A stretch of DNA of 64,000 nt, taken from contig JAUPSS010000002.1 of assembly GCA_040285825.1 (NCBI GenBank), forward strand, positions 3,348,001 to 3,412,000, in the 5' to 3' direction. The position numbers and the translations under genes were made by a program. This document shows, piece by piece, positions 1 to 10,399 of the stretch (the first letter of the stretch is position 1; each line of letters begins with the position of its first letter). The notes below the pieces were generated by a model that saw only the letters and a program-made list of their open reading frames with translations, ran no database searches and was not told the origin of the DNA. The DNA comes from Eukaryota sp. TZLM1-RC. Lineage: Eukaryota; Metamonada: BaSk clade.

Positions 1-2529
1 ACCTGTGCAGAGGTTCTTGATATTCACAGACGAATTGGATACGATTTCAGTAATTAGGAAGGGTCCTAAATAGTCTCCATGAAGCTTAGCGGAAGAGCCA
101 GATGCTCTCAATACCAATTGACCAACTTCAAAAGGGTTTGGAGTTGACGATCTAGTTAGCTTGGAAGCTTTGGAAGCTTGATGGTGTGCTGCCTTTTCCT
201 GTTTCTCTTTCAATCTTCGAAATTTAGATTGAATTTCTTGAATAAAAGATGACTCAGACGTCGAGCTTTCAATGATTTCAAGAATTTTGCCAGGGTCTGA
301 TCTGGGGGACACATCTGAGCCAAAGATCACTTAATGTGGGGTGTGGTTGGTTATTGAGCTCTTGGAAGAGTTAATCAATAATTGTACATAAGGCAAGTAT
401 TCAGACCACACATCCTAGGCATTGAAGTCTACGAGCAATTTCCGTAGGTTTTGCAGGATGTCTCTGTGTCGGCGCTCTACCAGGCCGTTGGACGGAGAAA
501 ATCTAGGTATTGACTTTGACACCTCTATGCCCAAAAATTTGCTTAATTCGTCAGAGACAGCCTTGGAAAATTCGCGTCCATTATCGATGTGGATTTGAAA
601 TGGAATACCAAAGATGGCACAGACTTTCCAAATTAATGCATCTGCAGTAAGATTGGCATTTATCTCTTTTAAAGGCACGATGATCGTGAACCTAGAGAAG
701 CTGTCAATAAATACGAGGATGTATTTGTAGCCTTCTTGATCTTCTAAAAGAGGACCAATAACGTCGGCGTTGACGCGAGCAAAAGGTCTGTCAGCCCACA
801 ATGAACCGGTTGGGGGAACGTGCAGTTTGGGAACTGGCTTTGTTTTCTGACAGGAGGGGCATTCTTGGACGTGCTTATTCATGTCGGTGAGCATGTTTGG
901 CCACCAATAATCGCTGTTCCTGAGCTTTTTCAGGCTTTCAGCTTTGCTTGGATGGCCTCCTTGCAGAAGTCCATGCAACAAGTTAAGGGTGTCCTTAATC
1001 AGTGATTTGGGAATCACTATCTTGTTGTCGTGCGTCATATATAAATCAAGATGATTGTTATGAACACAGTTGTTGAAAGAGGGGTCTTTGGAAGCTATGG
1101 CAAGCTTCTGTTCGGACCTAATCCTACAGAGCCATGGCTCGAAAATAGGCAGGTCGTTGGAACATCGTTCTCTGATGACCATGATACGTTCGAAGTTGTT
1201 TAAGTCTTCGATGTAGTATCTTTCATTTTCTGTTCCATCAATTTTATCAATGTAAAATATTGGATGAAAATTTGGAGGCATTTGATGGGACAAATGATTG
1301 ATCTCTTGATGGTCTATAGGCGGAACTATTCGAGACAACATATCAGCCCAGAAGTTATCTTCCCCTTTGGTATGTACCAAATCAAAGCAGAATTCAGAGA
1401 ATATGGGTAAGCATCTTGTTACAATTCTGTTCCTCTCAGGAGCCGTGAACATGTAGGTAAGGTTTTGATGGTCTGTGAATATAACCAGTTTCCTTCCTTT
1501 CAAGTAGTTTTCAAAACCACTTTGAGTTAACATGAGTAGGATAGCATTGAGTTCCTTTTGCTTTGTCGGCCAGTTCTTTTGCGAGTTGGTTAACAACCGG
1601 CTGAAGAAGCTGATAGGCCTACATTTCCTGTTGATCAGGGAGGTACCGGGGTCGTCGACTTGTTCGATTTGTTCCCATATGACGCCGCCTACAGCAATGT
1701 CGAATGCATCGCAAGTAATTAAAATTTGGATTTCCAGCGGAGGTAAGCTGAGCGGCATGTGCTTCGCTATCAGTTGTTTGATCTTTTGAAGGAGTCCGTC
1801 GTGCATGTCGGTCCATTGAAGGCGTTGCGCGCGGGGTTTGGGTTTAACTTTGGAGTTATTTCCATCCTTCTTAGTCAATCTGATGATAGGAGCGATGAGC
1901 TCAGATACCTGAGGAAGCCATTCTCTAATGAAGTTGACTGATCCTACGATGCTGCGGACGTCTTTGATTGTCTTTGGTCTAGGTAGATTCAGCAAAGATT
2001 CAACGCGAGTGGGATCGATAGTCCGTTGTTTGTTTTGGAAAACACTGCCCAGTATCTTAATTGGGTGTCTGGAAGACACGAAATGGCACTTTGGAAGTCC
2101 CAAGGAAACTCTTTTGTATCTGGCTTGATCAAGGACGCGACGGAGGCGTTCAATGAATTCGTCAATGGTTGAACCTATGATTATGATGTCATCTTTGTAA
2201 ATGAAGACACCGTCTTCCGCGAAGATGTCAGCCATGACGTTTTGGAAAACGGCTGGGACATTCTTTAGGCCAAAAGCTGCACGTTTGAACATGATGCTTT
2301 TGCAAGGAATGCTCAGGGCTGTTTTCTGCCAATCCTTTTCGGCAATCTTGAGTTGCCAAAAGGCTTTGGGGAGGTCAAGGGTGCCTATGTAGTTCGCTTG
2401 GGAGAGAAATACCAGCACATCATAGATCCTTGGAAGGTTGGGCTCAACAGGAATGGTGTTGGCGTTGACTCCGTCCTTGCCACTATAGTCACCGGTAAGG
2501 CGGGGCTTACGGTGATCTGGGTAGACCAC
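1..2529 (-). pseudogene. RT-RNase H-integrase part of LTR element copy 1, broken
   Basis: The frame is open from about 2529 to a TAG at 415-417 and continues in the same frame, with a further TAA at 331-333, to the window edge. RT: LDLPKAFWQ, FGLKN..AVFQN and a catalytic box at 2188-2199 that reads YKDD, where the second element has YIDD. RNase H: CDAFDIAVGG, FTDHQN, and an ADMLSR end. Integrase: HHCC finger (HGLLQGGHPS, then CPSCQKT) and a DDE core with D in VNADVIG, D in HIDNGREF and E in NGLVERRHRD. Beyond the TAG lies a GPY/F-like stretch (KLHGDYLGPFLI). Lys in the YxDD box would probably impair polymerisation. Confidence 0.85.
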
Positions 2530-5132
2530 TAGACAGACTCATGGTTCGATGGGGCAGCAAATCCGGAGTCTACGAGTTCGTCGAAAATTTGGTTAGCGAC
2601 CTCTAGCCTGGCTGGATTCACGGTCCTGGGGGGTCTTCTAACTCTGACGTCTTCGTTGTAGAAGTTGATTTCCATGGGAGGGCAATCAATACCTTCAGCA
2701 TGAGACTTGAGGGTAAATACGTCTTCGAACTCCTTCAAAGTTTGAAGCAGGGACTTCTTGAAATGGTCGTTGTCGCAGTTGATGGTACAACCAGATGAGT
2801 TGATGTGTTCCAACCAACGTGTGGAAATGTTGACGACTTCCGAAGCTTGTGATATTCGATGATCAAATTCAGCTTCAGGTAATAGTAATGTGCGACAGGC
2901 GTCGTCCATTCTAATATAAATGCCCTTGTTGTTCATCAGTCCAAGGTGACTCAGCAAGTCGGCACCAATGAGAATGGTCTCGTGTCCAGGAACGATGCTG
3001 AACTTGTGTTTCACATGTACAATCTGGGTAACACAGCCTAGTCTAATACCAAGGGTTCCAGAGGCAGTACCGAGGGACTGTGAGGTGGATCCATCAGCAA
3101 TCTTGTAGGATATGGTTTCGTTGGAACGTGCCATGTTACAATTGCTGATGACGTCTTCCGTGACCACTGAGCATGTTGCGCCAGAGTCGATTATGCCTTT
3201 AACCTCGACATTGTTGATCGACAAGTTTAATTGAAGGCAGTTGGTTGTGGACTTTATGGATTGTACCATAAATATTGTATCCGAATCATATTCAGCTTGT
3301 TCTGAGAAGAAATTAGCTTGAATGTTGTGTGTCTTGGTATGTTCCAAGTTGGCCAAAGGTTTGATTAGGGAATCTTTCCATGTTGTGTTTTCTGTGTGGG
3401 AATGTGTTGTAGTTGTAGGGGGTATGGTTTCAAAACTGTGTAAATAGTGACGGGAACGTTTATTATATGATGAAGAGCCTCTGCCTCTGCCGCGAGTGCC
3501 TCTTCGACTACGGAAACCAGAACCTCTAGAACTTCTGCCTTGAGCTTTGTGTTGAGCTTGTTGCTCTCTCCACTTTTTGCTTCTTTGGCAGTCCTCACTA
3601 GGGCACCTTTCAGTCGGATGACCCATTTGTTTACAGAAATTGCATTGGACGTTGGCATCAGTCTGAGTGGAAGACGGTTGAGTAGAGCTTCCTTCTCGTA
3701 GTTGTTGTTTTGGGCGCCTGCCAGAGCTGGAACCTCTTGGTTTGGGGATAGCAGGGGGAGAAGGTACCGTTTGTCTGCGACGGTTCTCAGTCTGAAACGA
3801 GATTCTATTTTGATACAAGAAGTCCACGTAATTGATCTGCTCCTTAAAAGATCTAGCATTACAGAAATTTTCGTATTCTATTTGGAGAACACTGAAAAAT
3901 TCTCCTAGGGTGTGGCCATCTGAGTAATAATGGGAGGGATTGGACCAGATCCTGAGGAGTCTGTCCCTGATGATGGTAATACCGATGTTTTCAATGACGT
4001 GAGAAGCTATTTCCCATTCCGGGAGTCGGTCGACAGGGTTTCCGTGGATGGTGATGTTTTTCATTTGATGAGTCAGACCACGAACGTCTTGGATAGCGGT
4101 GGAACGCGTTAAGACTCTGCCTATGTTAAGCATGAAGTCTATCCATCTGTTACCATAATCTCTGTCAGACCAATCCATGTGTACAGCATGAAGTGCGTCC
4201 AGGGCTTGATCCAGTCTACTGAATTGGGTTCTCCTTAGGATCTGTTCCCAAATGTTGCGTTCGTCTCTGCTGGTTGGGACCATGGCGGAGGAAATTGAAA
4301 GGCCAGTGCCTTGATACCTTAAAGCGTTGAGAGCTTCAGGTGTAACGCATTCAGCTAAGCCTCTGGGACTAATGCGCATGGCAGATCTGAAGAGATCCCA
4401 TTCATGAATTGGTTCGCTGTCGAACCGTTGATCAGATGCCAATTTTGCTGATCTAGCTAGTTCAAGTTCTTCACGAAGTCTAGCAACTTCGCTGGCTAAA
4501 GCAACTTGGGCAGGATCCTCGATGTTGCCTCGAGCCTCGTCTACAATTCTATCTGTACGACTCCAGAGAATAAACTTGTTAACAAACTTGAGGAGTTTAT
4601 CAACATCTCTTAAATCAGTCGCGTCGAGAGTTGGACGTTTGGGGCGGTCTCTGCGTCTGTTGTCTCTATCTTTTGATCCCACCATGGAAGGTAGGAGAAG
4701 GTTACTATCGTAAGTACCTGAGAAAGCAGAACGTGAAGAACTAACCGTAGAAGGTGTTGGTTGAGCCGTGTGTTGTGAACTTGTTGAACCAGTGGAAGGA
4801 GGTGTGGGTGGAACCACTGATTGTTCCATAGGCTGTATAGGTGCTGGAGTTTGTTCCATTGGTGCTAGCACAGTTGGAATTGAGTCTGGAGTTGGGGACT
4901 CATCACTGACTTCTACTACAACATCCTCTTCAGTTTGTTCCGTGGGAGGATTATGTGAGGGTTCTGTAAAAGTCTCCATAGGTTGATCTGCTGAAGGTGG
5001 AACTTCACAATGGTGAGGTTCAGGAGAAGGTACTGTCTCTTCAATCTGGGCTGGAACCTGATGAGAAGAGATCGCTGGTTGAACCAACCGTGTCTTTTCA
5101 ATACGACCTTCTACCATAACCCATTTTAACAT
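2529..5132 (-). CDS. Gag-protease polyprotein of LTR element copy 1 (867 aa, ends at a frameshift)
   Basis: It opens at an ATG at 5132. Residues 1-170 are Pro/Thr/Ser-rich. A capsid-like helical region follows (about 200-420). Near residue 495 is a zinc knuckle, CNFCKQMGHPTERC (CX2CX4HX4C), followed by an RG-rich nucleic-acid-binding tract. An aspartic protease follows with active site DSGA near residue 670 and an ILIGADLL flap-side motif. The frame ends with TAG at 2529-2531, just inside the RT. In the second element the same region is one continuous frame, and the spacing here is short, so a small deletion has shifted the frame. A programmed frameshift is possible but less likely, because the intact relative needs none at this point. 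Confidence 0.8.
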   Translation of the reverse strand: MLKWVMVEGRIEKTRLVQPAISSHQVPAQIEETVPSPEPHHCEVPPSADQPMETFTEPSHNPPTEQTEEDVVVEVSDESPTPDSIPTVLAPMEQTPAPIQPMEQSVVPPTPPSTGSTSSQHTAQPTPSTVSSSRSAFSGTYDSNLLLPSMVGSKDRDNRRRDRPKRPTLDATDLRDVDKLLKFVNKFILWSRTDRIVDEARGNIEDPAQVALASEVARLREELELARSAKLASDQRFDSEPIHEWDLFRSAMRISPRGLAECVTPEALNALRYQGTGLSISSAMVPTSRDERNIWEQILRRTQFSRLDQALDALHAVHMDWSDRDYGNRWIDFMLNIGRVLTRSTAIQDVRGLTHQMKNITIHGNPVDRLPEWEIASHVIENIGITIIRDRLLRIWSNPSHYYSDGHTLGEFFSVLQIEYENFCNARSFKEQINYVDFLYQNRISFQTENRRRQTVPSPPAIPKPRGSSSGRRPKQQLREGSSTQPSSTQTDANVQCNFCKQMGHPTERCPSEDCQRSKKWREQQAQHKAQGRSSRGSGFRSRRGTRGRGRGSSSYNKRSRHYLHSFETIPPTTTTHSHTENTTWKDSLIKPLANLEHTKTHNIQANFFSEQAEYDSDTIFMVQSIKSTTNCLQLNLSINNVEVKGIIDSGATCSVVTEDVISNCNMARSNETISYKIADGSTSQSLGTASGTLGIRLGCVTQIVHVKHKFSIVPGHETILIGADLLSHLGLMNNKGIYIRMDDACRTLLLPEAEFDHRISQASEVVNISTRWLEHINSSGCTINCDNDHFKKSLLQTLKEFEDVFTLKSHAEGIDCPPMEINFYNEDVRVRRPPRTVNPARLEVANQIFDELVDSGFAAPSNHESV

Positions 5133-6759
5133 CCTGGATTCTATGCATCCAGGGAAAACGGTGACGAGCTGGAGGGCTCTTTGAAGATTACCTGATCTTC
5201 TGTGTTAAGGACCACAATATGAAGCTATATGGTCAGGACGTCTGTTGTAAAGAAAGAGTCTTTCACCATATGTGGTTTCGGTAAACCACCACCCTGTTCT
5301 ATAATCTCTGTCGATAAGGATATCGAGAGATGCGTTGTATCCAGGGCTGAACCTAGGGTATGGACAAGGGTTGTGAACATTTATGAAGAGGTTGTCTTCA
5401 TCTCCAGCGAAGTGTCTGAATACTCCTTCTCGAGTAGTTCTCATGAACCTAACTCCGGGTCTTGGTTCGTGAGTTGATTCTGGGTCATTCCTGGAGGTTT
5501 CTGGGGTGATCCTTTCATCGGTAAGAAATGGATCTATTCTGGAAGAGATCCATAATCCTAAGTCGTTCTCGACTTTGGGACCGTAGAAAGGAGGCCGTTT
5601 GTTGCTCATCTCCGTGGGAGGGATGGCTTCTGGATCCTCTTGAATGACTCGTGTGTCCCTATATCTAGCGTAAGAGTTGTGCTGACGGGAAGCACCATGA
5701 TGAACACTTGAACTAGCGTGGGAGCTAGTTTGAGAAGGGGTAAGTTGAGCAGGTGTAGAGGATGTTTCTCTTCTAGCTTCAATCTCTCTGTCAATCTTTT
5801 TCTGTGTTCCCAGTTTCGTTCTTCTTGGAGAAAACGCTCTATATATTCTTTAGAGACCTCACCAGGAATTTTGTCAATTTCAGAAGAAGGTGCCGTGGGA
5901 GGGACCTGATGTTGAGGTAGAGGGGAGAATTCCATGGGAGGTTCCTCGTACTCAACCAAATCTGAAAAGATTTGTTCGTATCTTTTCCTTTGCTCTTCGG
6001 AAAGAAGCGAAGGAAGGTTCGAAAGGCTAGGAATGGAATCACTAGCCTGGTGAGGGGAAACAGACAGATTATTAACTCCACTAACTGTTGAAGTTAGAGG
6101 AGATCCTGAAGTTGGATCAGCAGGATTTTGGAAAGTTCTTCTAACAGTTGGAACTGGAGGGAGAAGCTGTTGAGAGTGAGAGGGTTGAACCTCAGAACTA
6201 GATGAAAGGGATGAAGATGGTACTTCAATGGCCTTATTAGAGGAGGAAGAGGGTTGATCTTCTAATCCTTCCTTTGACGCGAGAGAAGGTTGAACAGTTT
6301 CTCTGTTCTGAATAGAAAGTGAAGGTGGTACTTCAGAACTTCTTTCTTGGAGGGGAGAAGGTGGGACTTCAGACGCCCTTAAATGTGAAGGAGGAAGAGG
6401 AGCAACGGAATCCTCATCATCTTCATCGTCGTAGGAGACTAATGAAGAACTTTTTCCTTCAGAAGGAATAGAATCCTTAGAAGGGTTGTCTCCTTCTGCA
6501 GGAACGGAATCCAGAGGAGAGAAACTTCCTTCCATTGGAACGGAATCCTCAGGAAGGGAACTATCTTCCTTGGGGTAGAACCCTCGGGAAGAGTTGCTTC
6601 AGGAAGCGCAGAAGCTTCAACCGAAGAGGGGAGCACGGAAGCAGGGTCTGTGGTTAGTGGTGAGGAAGAGGGACCAGTCTCTTCCTCAAGGATCCTACGT
6701 CAAGCCGGGGACGACCCAATACGTATTGATGGTCTTGGCTGTTGGTTATTGTCTGACAT
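5133..6759 (-). pseudogene. Broken N-terminal gag-like region of LTR element copy 1
   Basis: A start ATG at 6759 opens with MSDNNQQ, resembling the MSDISQP start of ORF1 in the second LTR element. The frame meets a TGA at 6700-6702. Open stretches then continue in different frames (about 6636-6439, 6535-5606 and 5609-5205), so several indels are needed to join them. The encoded sequence is rich in Ser, Pro and Glu with repeated EVPPS-like motifs, a low-complexity leader also seen in ORF1 of the other copy. The last part is more globular and I do not recognise a domain in it. The role is inferred only from position ahead of the gag/protease frame. Confidence 0.6.
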
Positions 6760-6802
6760 ACAATGTAGAGTAACAGAAGTGTAATTTATTACGAAGAGGA
6801 AT

Positions 6803-6880
6803 TGTATTCTCTCTTCTTAAGCTAACAGGCAGAATACTAATAACTAAACTATTAACTATAAATACTATTTAAGACTAACA
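6803..6880 (-). repeat. Candidate 5' LTR of LTR element copy 1
   Basis: Starts TGTTAG at the element/host boundary and could end at the CA near 6803 (78 bp) or near 6764 (about 117 bp). The first size is close to the 79-bp LTRs of the second element. The sequence is not obviously alike and the partner LTR is outside the window, so only the outer boundary is well supported. Confidence 0.35.
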
Positions 6881-7674
6881 ATTGTATTACAAAGATTTGG
6901 ATTGTGTGCCACTAATGAAGCATTTGTAACAAAAATGAGATTATATTTGAATATCCCCATTAATCAATTTTTATCAAAAGAAAAATGTATTTGTTCGAAT
7001 TCACCTCAACTCACTTTGCACCATGCTCTAAACTGCTCTAAATTGATAACTTATCGTTCTTCATTACATGATGCTGTTAGAGACACTGTTTTCAATATGG
7101 CACAAACTGCAAGAATTTCGTGTATCAAAGAGCCCCTGCTGAAGGAAACACTTTCTCTGAATAATTTTGGTTCTGATGATAGAGGTGATGTATACTGTGA
7201 TTGGATTGATAATTCTGAAGCTATTGTTGACTTTGTCTCATGTAATGTTGCAAATGATACTTTGGTTCACAGAAGAAAACTTAATCCTGTGGCTGCTCTG
7301 GATTTTAAAGCAAAAGAGAAACATAGAAAATAAGATGAAGATATTGAAGAGGCAAATGTCGATAGAAATACACAGCTGGTTTTTATTGCTTTCCCATTTT
7401 CGATAAATGGAAGATTATCAGTTGAAGCAGAAACTTTTTTGAATGACTTCCAAAAAATGGTGCAAGAAAAAACAATGAAAAGATTTGATATATTTTTATG
7501 GCGTTCACGGATTCAATTTGCCATTATTAATAGATTACCACGGTTTTTCAATCGAATAAGAGAAGCTTTAACTAGACAGCAAGCAGATCAAGATTTTGTA
7601 GAGAAAATTTTGGTTCAATGATAGTTGTCCCATTAGTATTGAGTTAATTTAATTAAGTGTGCAAATTCAATAAA
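6881..7674 (+). pseudogene. Family D non-LTR element D1, C-terminal fragment
   Basis: Near-identical to the end of the D2 protein at 9460-11768. It carries the CCHC finger (CICS...HALNC), the RLE motif DRGDV...IVDF and the K.KHRK tail of the nuclease. A TAA at 7331-7333 replaces the Tyr codon of other copies and truncates the frame inside the RLE domain. The frame then continues to the family stop at 7619, followed by the usual short 3' end finishing in GTGCAAATTCAATAAAT. Its 5' part was separated by insertion of LTR element copy 1 at 6880/6881. Confidence 0.85.
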
Positions 7675-7866
7675 TATAATAGTGAAAATAATTTGAAATT
7701 AAATTATGAAAAACATATCAATCGAATTGTTAATGTTTATTTAAACAAACAAGATGTAGAAAATGTGTTTTCAGAAATGTACAAGCTGGGTGGATACTCA
7801 ACGCCATTATCTACAATTATTTCACTTTTTAGATTTAGGCTTCGTCAATTCTAAAACTTGTATTCA
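7675..7866 (+). other. Unassigned stretch between elements D1 and A1
   Basis: AT-rich. A 65-codon open stretch reaches 7854 but I do not recognise it. It contains GGYSTPL, which also occurs in the RLE domain of the family C protein, but the surrounding residues do not follow. Confidence 0.3.
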
Positions 7867-7877
7867 GTTGATGATAA
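7867..7877 (+). repeat. Target-site duplication of A1 (partner at 8801-8811)
   Basis: GTTGATGATAA occurs directly before the A1 start and directly after its A-rich tail. Similarity continues another two to three bases (AGA against AAGA). Confidence 0.75.
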
Positions 7878-8800
7878 GACTTGGTTTGGCCAAAACTAAA
7901 AATCCCGTTTTCGGTAATTTTTTAAAGGATATTCGTGATAGTTCAGCTGCTGCTTTAGTAACTCAAGTTCCCTCTGTTTATGGACTTTTGTTAAAAAACA
8001 ATGAATCGCTTCTCAACATGCGTTTTCGTTGTTTTCTGTGGCCAAACAATTTGCCCAATCATTTAACTTGTAAATGTGGTAAACCTCTTTTGTTTACTCA
8101 TCTTTTGAACTGTAAACATTTCATCACGTTTAGAAGCAAAGTGCATAATAACGTCAGGGACCAAATTTATGTAATGTGCAAATCATATCGAGTAGATTCC
8201 TTTTTAGAACCGCTGTTATCAAAATTAATTCTTGATGATCCCAATATTGATAGTACGCGTTACAACAGAGCTTCTATGGGTCTGACTAGAGGTGATCTAG
8301 TTGTTCCTGGTTCAAATGGTAGTTTTACTATTTTGGACGCCATGTCTATTGACCCTTGTAATTCCTCTAACGAACATTTCATTAACTCGGATGTAAATAA
8401 TCCTCTTCTTGCAGGCGAAAAATATAAAATTGCTAAATATGCGAAACCCATTTCCTCGGTTAATGAAAATTCTCATGCCCAATATAATTTATGTCCATTT
8501 GTTTTTTCTTTGCTTGGATCTCTAGGTAAGGCTGCTATGGCTTTCCTTGAGGATTTTGTTGTAGTTGTAAAGGAAAGAACTGGAAGAATTTCAATCGTGT
8601 TTACTGGCAAAACAGGATTGTATTTTCTATTTTTAAGGGAATGGTAACACTAGTTTCTGATTCACTATCTTCTTTTGGGAAATTTTCTGAATCTTTAGCG
8701 ATTAATTGTTTTGATGTAGGGGATGCAGGTTTTGAGGATGTGGAGTTTTAATTGTGTATTTCATATTTGTTGTTGAATAAAAATAAATTAATTAAAAAAA
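7878..8800 (+). mobile_element. Family A copy A1: dispersed RLE-only unit with target-site duplication
   Basis: Starts at CTTGGTTTGGCC, the position where every unit of the 36.7-56.7 kb array starts, and runs to the natural family A 3' end with an A-rich tail. It encodes the CCHC finger (CKCG...HLLNC) and RLE domain (RGDLVVPG, ILDAMSIDPC, KYKIAKYAKP), then the true C-terminus ending in a glutamate/phenylalanine-rich tail. A one-base deletion near 8590 (the TGRIF codons) shifts the frame. The 11-bp word GTTGATGATAA flanks it at 7867-7877 and 8801-8811, marking a single retrotransposition into unrelated sequence. Confidence 0.85.
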
Positions 8801-8811
8801 GTTGATGATAA

Positions 8812-9018
8812 AGATTGCTTGAGTTCTTTGTTTCATTATACTGAATATCACCTCTTTTCTGACTTTGAGAAAACTACATTTCGTCAAAAACTGGTTCTAA
8901 TCGTGCTGGATGATAAGTACTCTTTAACAAAAATAGATGCAATCACGAACAACTTTTTGAATTATCGAACGTTTCTGAGTGAATTTCTTGCAAGAAGGGA
9001 CATGAAACCACTACTATA
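8812..9018 (+). other. Short unassigned stretch
   Basis: An open stretch of about 66 codons without an ATG start (8819-9019, reading ..FHYTEYHLFSDFEK..) sits here. I do not recognise it. It may be host sequence or an old element. Confidence 0.25.
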
Positions 9019-9438
9019 GGAAACCACTACTCCACATTTACAACAATCATCTGTTAAACACTGAGGAGGAGGTAAGTTCAAACGTGTTGTGAGTCCTGCA
9101 AAAAAATCACCTCTTTCAGTAGAACCAAAGTTGGTCAATGACAGTGTTTCTTCCAGTAAGGGCTTCAATACACGAGAATCTTGCATTTCTCACGTTAATA
9201 ACAACAGTGTTCCTGACAGCAATCTGTCATGAAGAACGATAAGGCATCAATTGAGGAAAATTAAGAGTAAAATAAAGTGAACTGAGATGAATTGGAACAA
9301 GTCCAGGTTTCCTTAATAAAAGTTGGTCAATTTGAATAATCAGATGCAATCTCATTTTGGTGACAAATGCTTCATTATTGACACATGACACAAACTTTTG
9401 TGGCACAATAATGACAAATAATAAATGAAGCTGATGAT
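9019..9438 (-). pseudogene. Old family D-like relic
   Basis: Minus-strand fragments still read EAFVTKMRL, PLLEETLSLTNFGSTERGD and VRNTV, matching the finger-to-RLE part of family D (EAFVTKMRL, PLLKETLSLNNFGSDDRGD, VRDTV). Many stops and frame changes show it is much older than D1 and D2. Confidence 0.65.
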
Positions 9439-9459
9439 TTAATTCTCACATGCATTTTC
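9439..9459 (+). repeat. Target-site duplication of element D2 (partner at 11769-11789)
   Basis: Twenty-one bases before the 5' end of D2 match the 21 bases after its 3' end at 19 positions. The shared core is ATTCTCACATGCA. This fits insertion by target-primed reverse transcription. Confidence 0.85.
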
Positions 9460-10399
9460 TGGCATTACTATTGATCATGTAAAAGCCGCGATTATTTCTT
9501 CAGAAGATTGCCTTGGTTTATTGACTAAATTTTTCAACCAAATATTATCTGGTCAACGCAAATACCCAGAAGAATTAAGAAGTTCTCGTTTGACTGCACT
9601 TGTCAAAAATTCAAAAATGGATGTTCGTCCTATTGCAGTCTCTGAGAGCTTACACAATATTTTTTCTGCGTGTTGCTTAAGCAGGTTCAATGAAAAAGCT
9701 AAAAAGATTTTATTACCCTTTCAATATGGTATAAATACTACAGATGGAGTCTCTTCAGCGATTTTTGCTACTGATGTCTTATTTCGTCAAAATGAATTCA
9801 ATGTTTGCATGTCATTGGATTTTAGTAATGCTTTCAATTCACTAAGTCGTCGCAGTATCCATGGTGCTCTATTGCAATATATGCCGGAATTAATAGCATA
9901 TTTTCAATCAACTTATTGCACATATTCTAATTTACATTTTGGTAACAACATTTTGAGTTCATCAAGTGGCGTAAAGCAAGGAGATCCGTTAGGACCTCTT
10001 TTGTTTTGTTTGGCCATCCATCCTATTCTACTGCAAATTCAAGAGATGTTTCCTTCACTAAAAATGATTGCATATATGGATGATGTTGTGCTTATTGGTG
10101 ATTTAAATATTGTGAAAAAAGCAACTGTATGTTTTAAAGAATTATTTACCAAAATTGGTCTCCGACTTAATTTACTTAAATGTGTTTTGTTATCGAATTC
10201 TCCAGTTTCCACAATAATTGATGATATTGAAATTCAAGCCGAATTATATTCAATTGATGCTATTCGTCATTTGGGTTCGTTTTTAGGAAATAATGATGAA
10301 ATTACCAAAAAATTGTTTGAAAAGTTGAACTCAATTTCTGACAAAATTGACCGAATGATGAATTTAGATATAAAAAACACATCAAATTTACCATTATAA
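9460..10399 (+). CDS. Family D reverse transcriptase domain (partial)
   Basis: Non-LTR type RT: RSSRLTALVKN, DVRPIAVSESL, CMSLDFSNAFNSLSRR (first catalytic Asp), SSGVKQGDPLGPLLF and the active site YMDDVVLIG. The 5' end is cut off, so no start codon exists. The frame ends in TAA at 10397-10399, shortly after a thumb-like helix. In related families A and B the protein continues straight through this point in one frame, so the split is particular to family D (see the slippery site at 10372-10378). Confidence 0.88.
10372..10378 (+). promoter_or_regulatory. Possible -1 frameshift site A AAA AAC between RT and RLE frames (D2)
   Basis: In the RT frame the codons are ATA AAA AAC, which is the classical slippery heptamer A AAA AAC. 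A -1 slip here enters the downstream frame that runs open to 11712. The RT-frame stop lies about 18 bases further on. I see no clear stem-loop or pseudoknot downstream. The same heptamer is at 30801-30807 in copy D3. It may instead be a shared one-base deletion. Confidence 0.4.

Larger units (their letters stand above)
1..6880 (-). mobile_element. Ty3/gypsy-type LTR retrotransposon, copy 1, decayed, 3' end outside window
   Basis: On the minus strand the order is gag-like region, zinc knuckle, aspartic protease, RT, RNase H, integrase, which is the Ty3/gypsy order. The 5' boundary is placed at 6880/6881 because the sequence from 6881 onward matches the C-terminal coding region of a family D non-LTR element, so this copy is inserted in that element. 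The 3' LTR lies left of position 1. Stops and frameshifts occur in gag, at the protease/RT boundary and in the integrase, so the copy is dead as it stands. Its proteins are clearly related to the young copy at 44285-51354 but well diverged. Confidence 0.9.

Noticed and set aside
2529-2531. Programmed frameshift between protease and RT of the old LTR copy
   Set aside because: The related young element is continuous here and the old copy is short by some bases at the join, so a deletion is the simpler reading.
7675-7866. Relic of family C because of GGYSTPL
   Set aside because: Seven residues match but neighbouring residues and DNA do not follow. Chance or a very old relation cannot be told apart.
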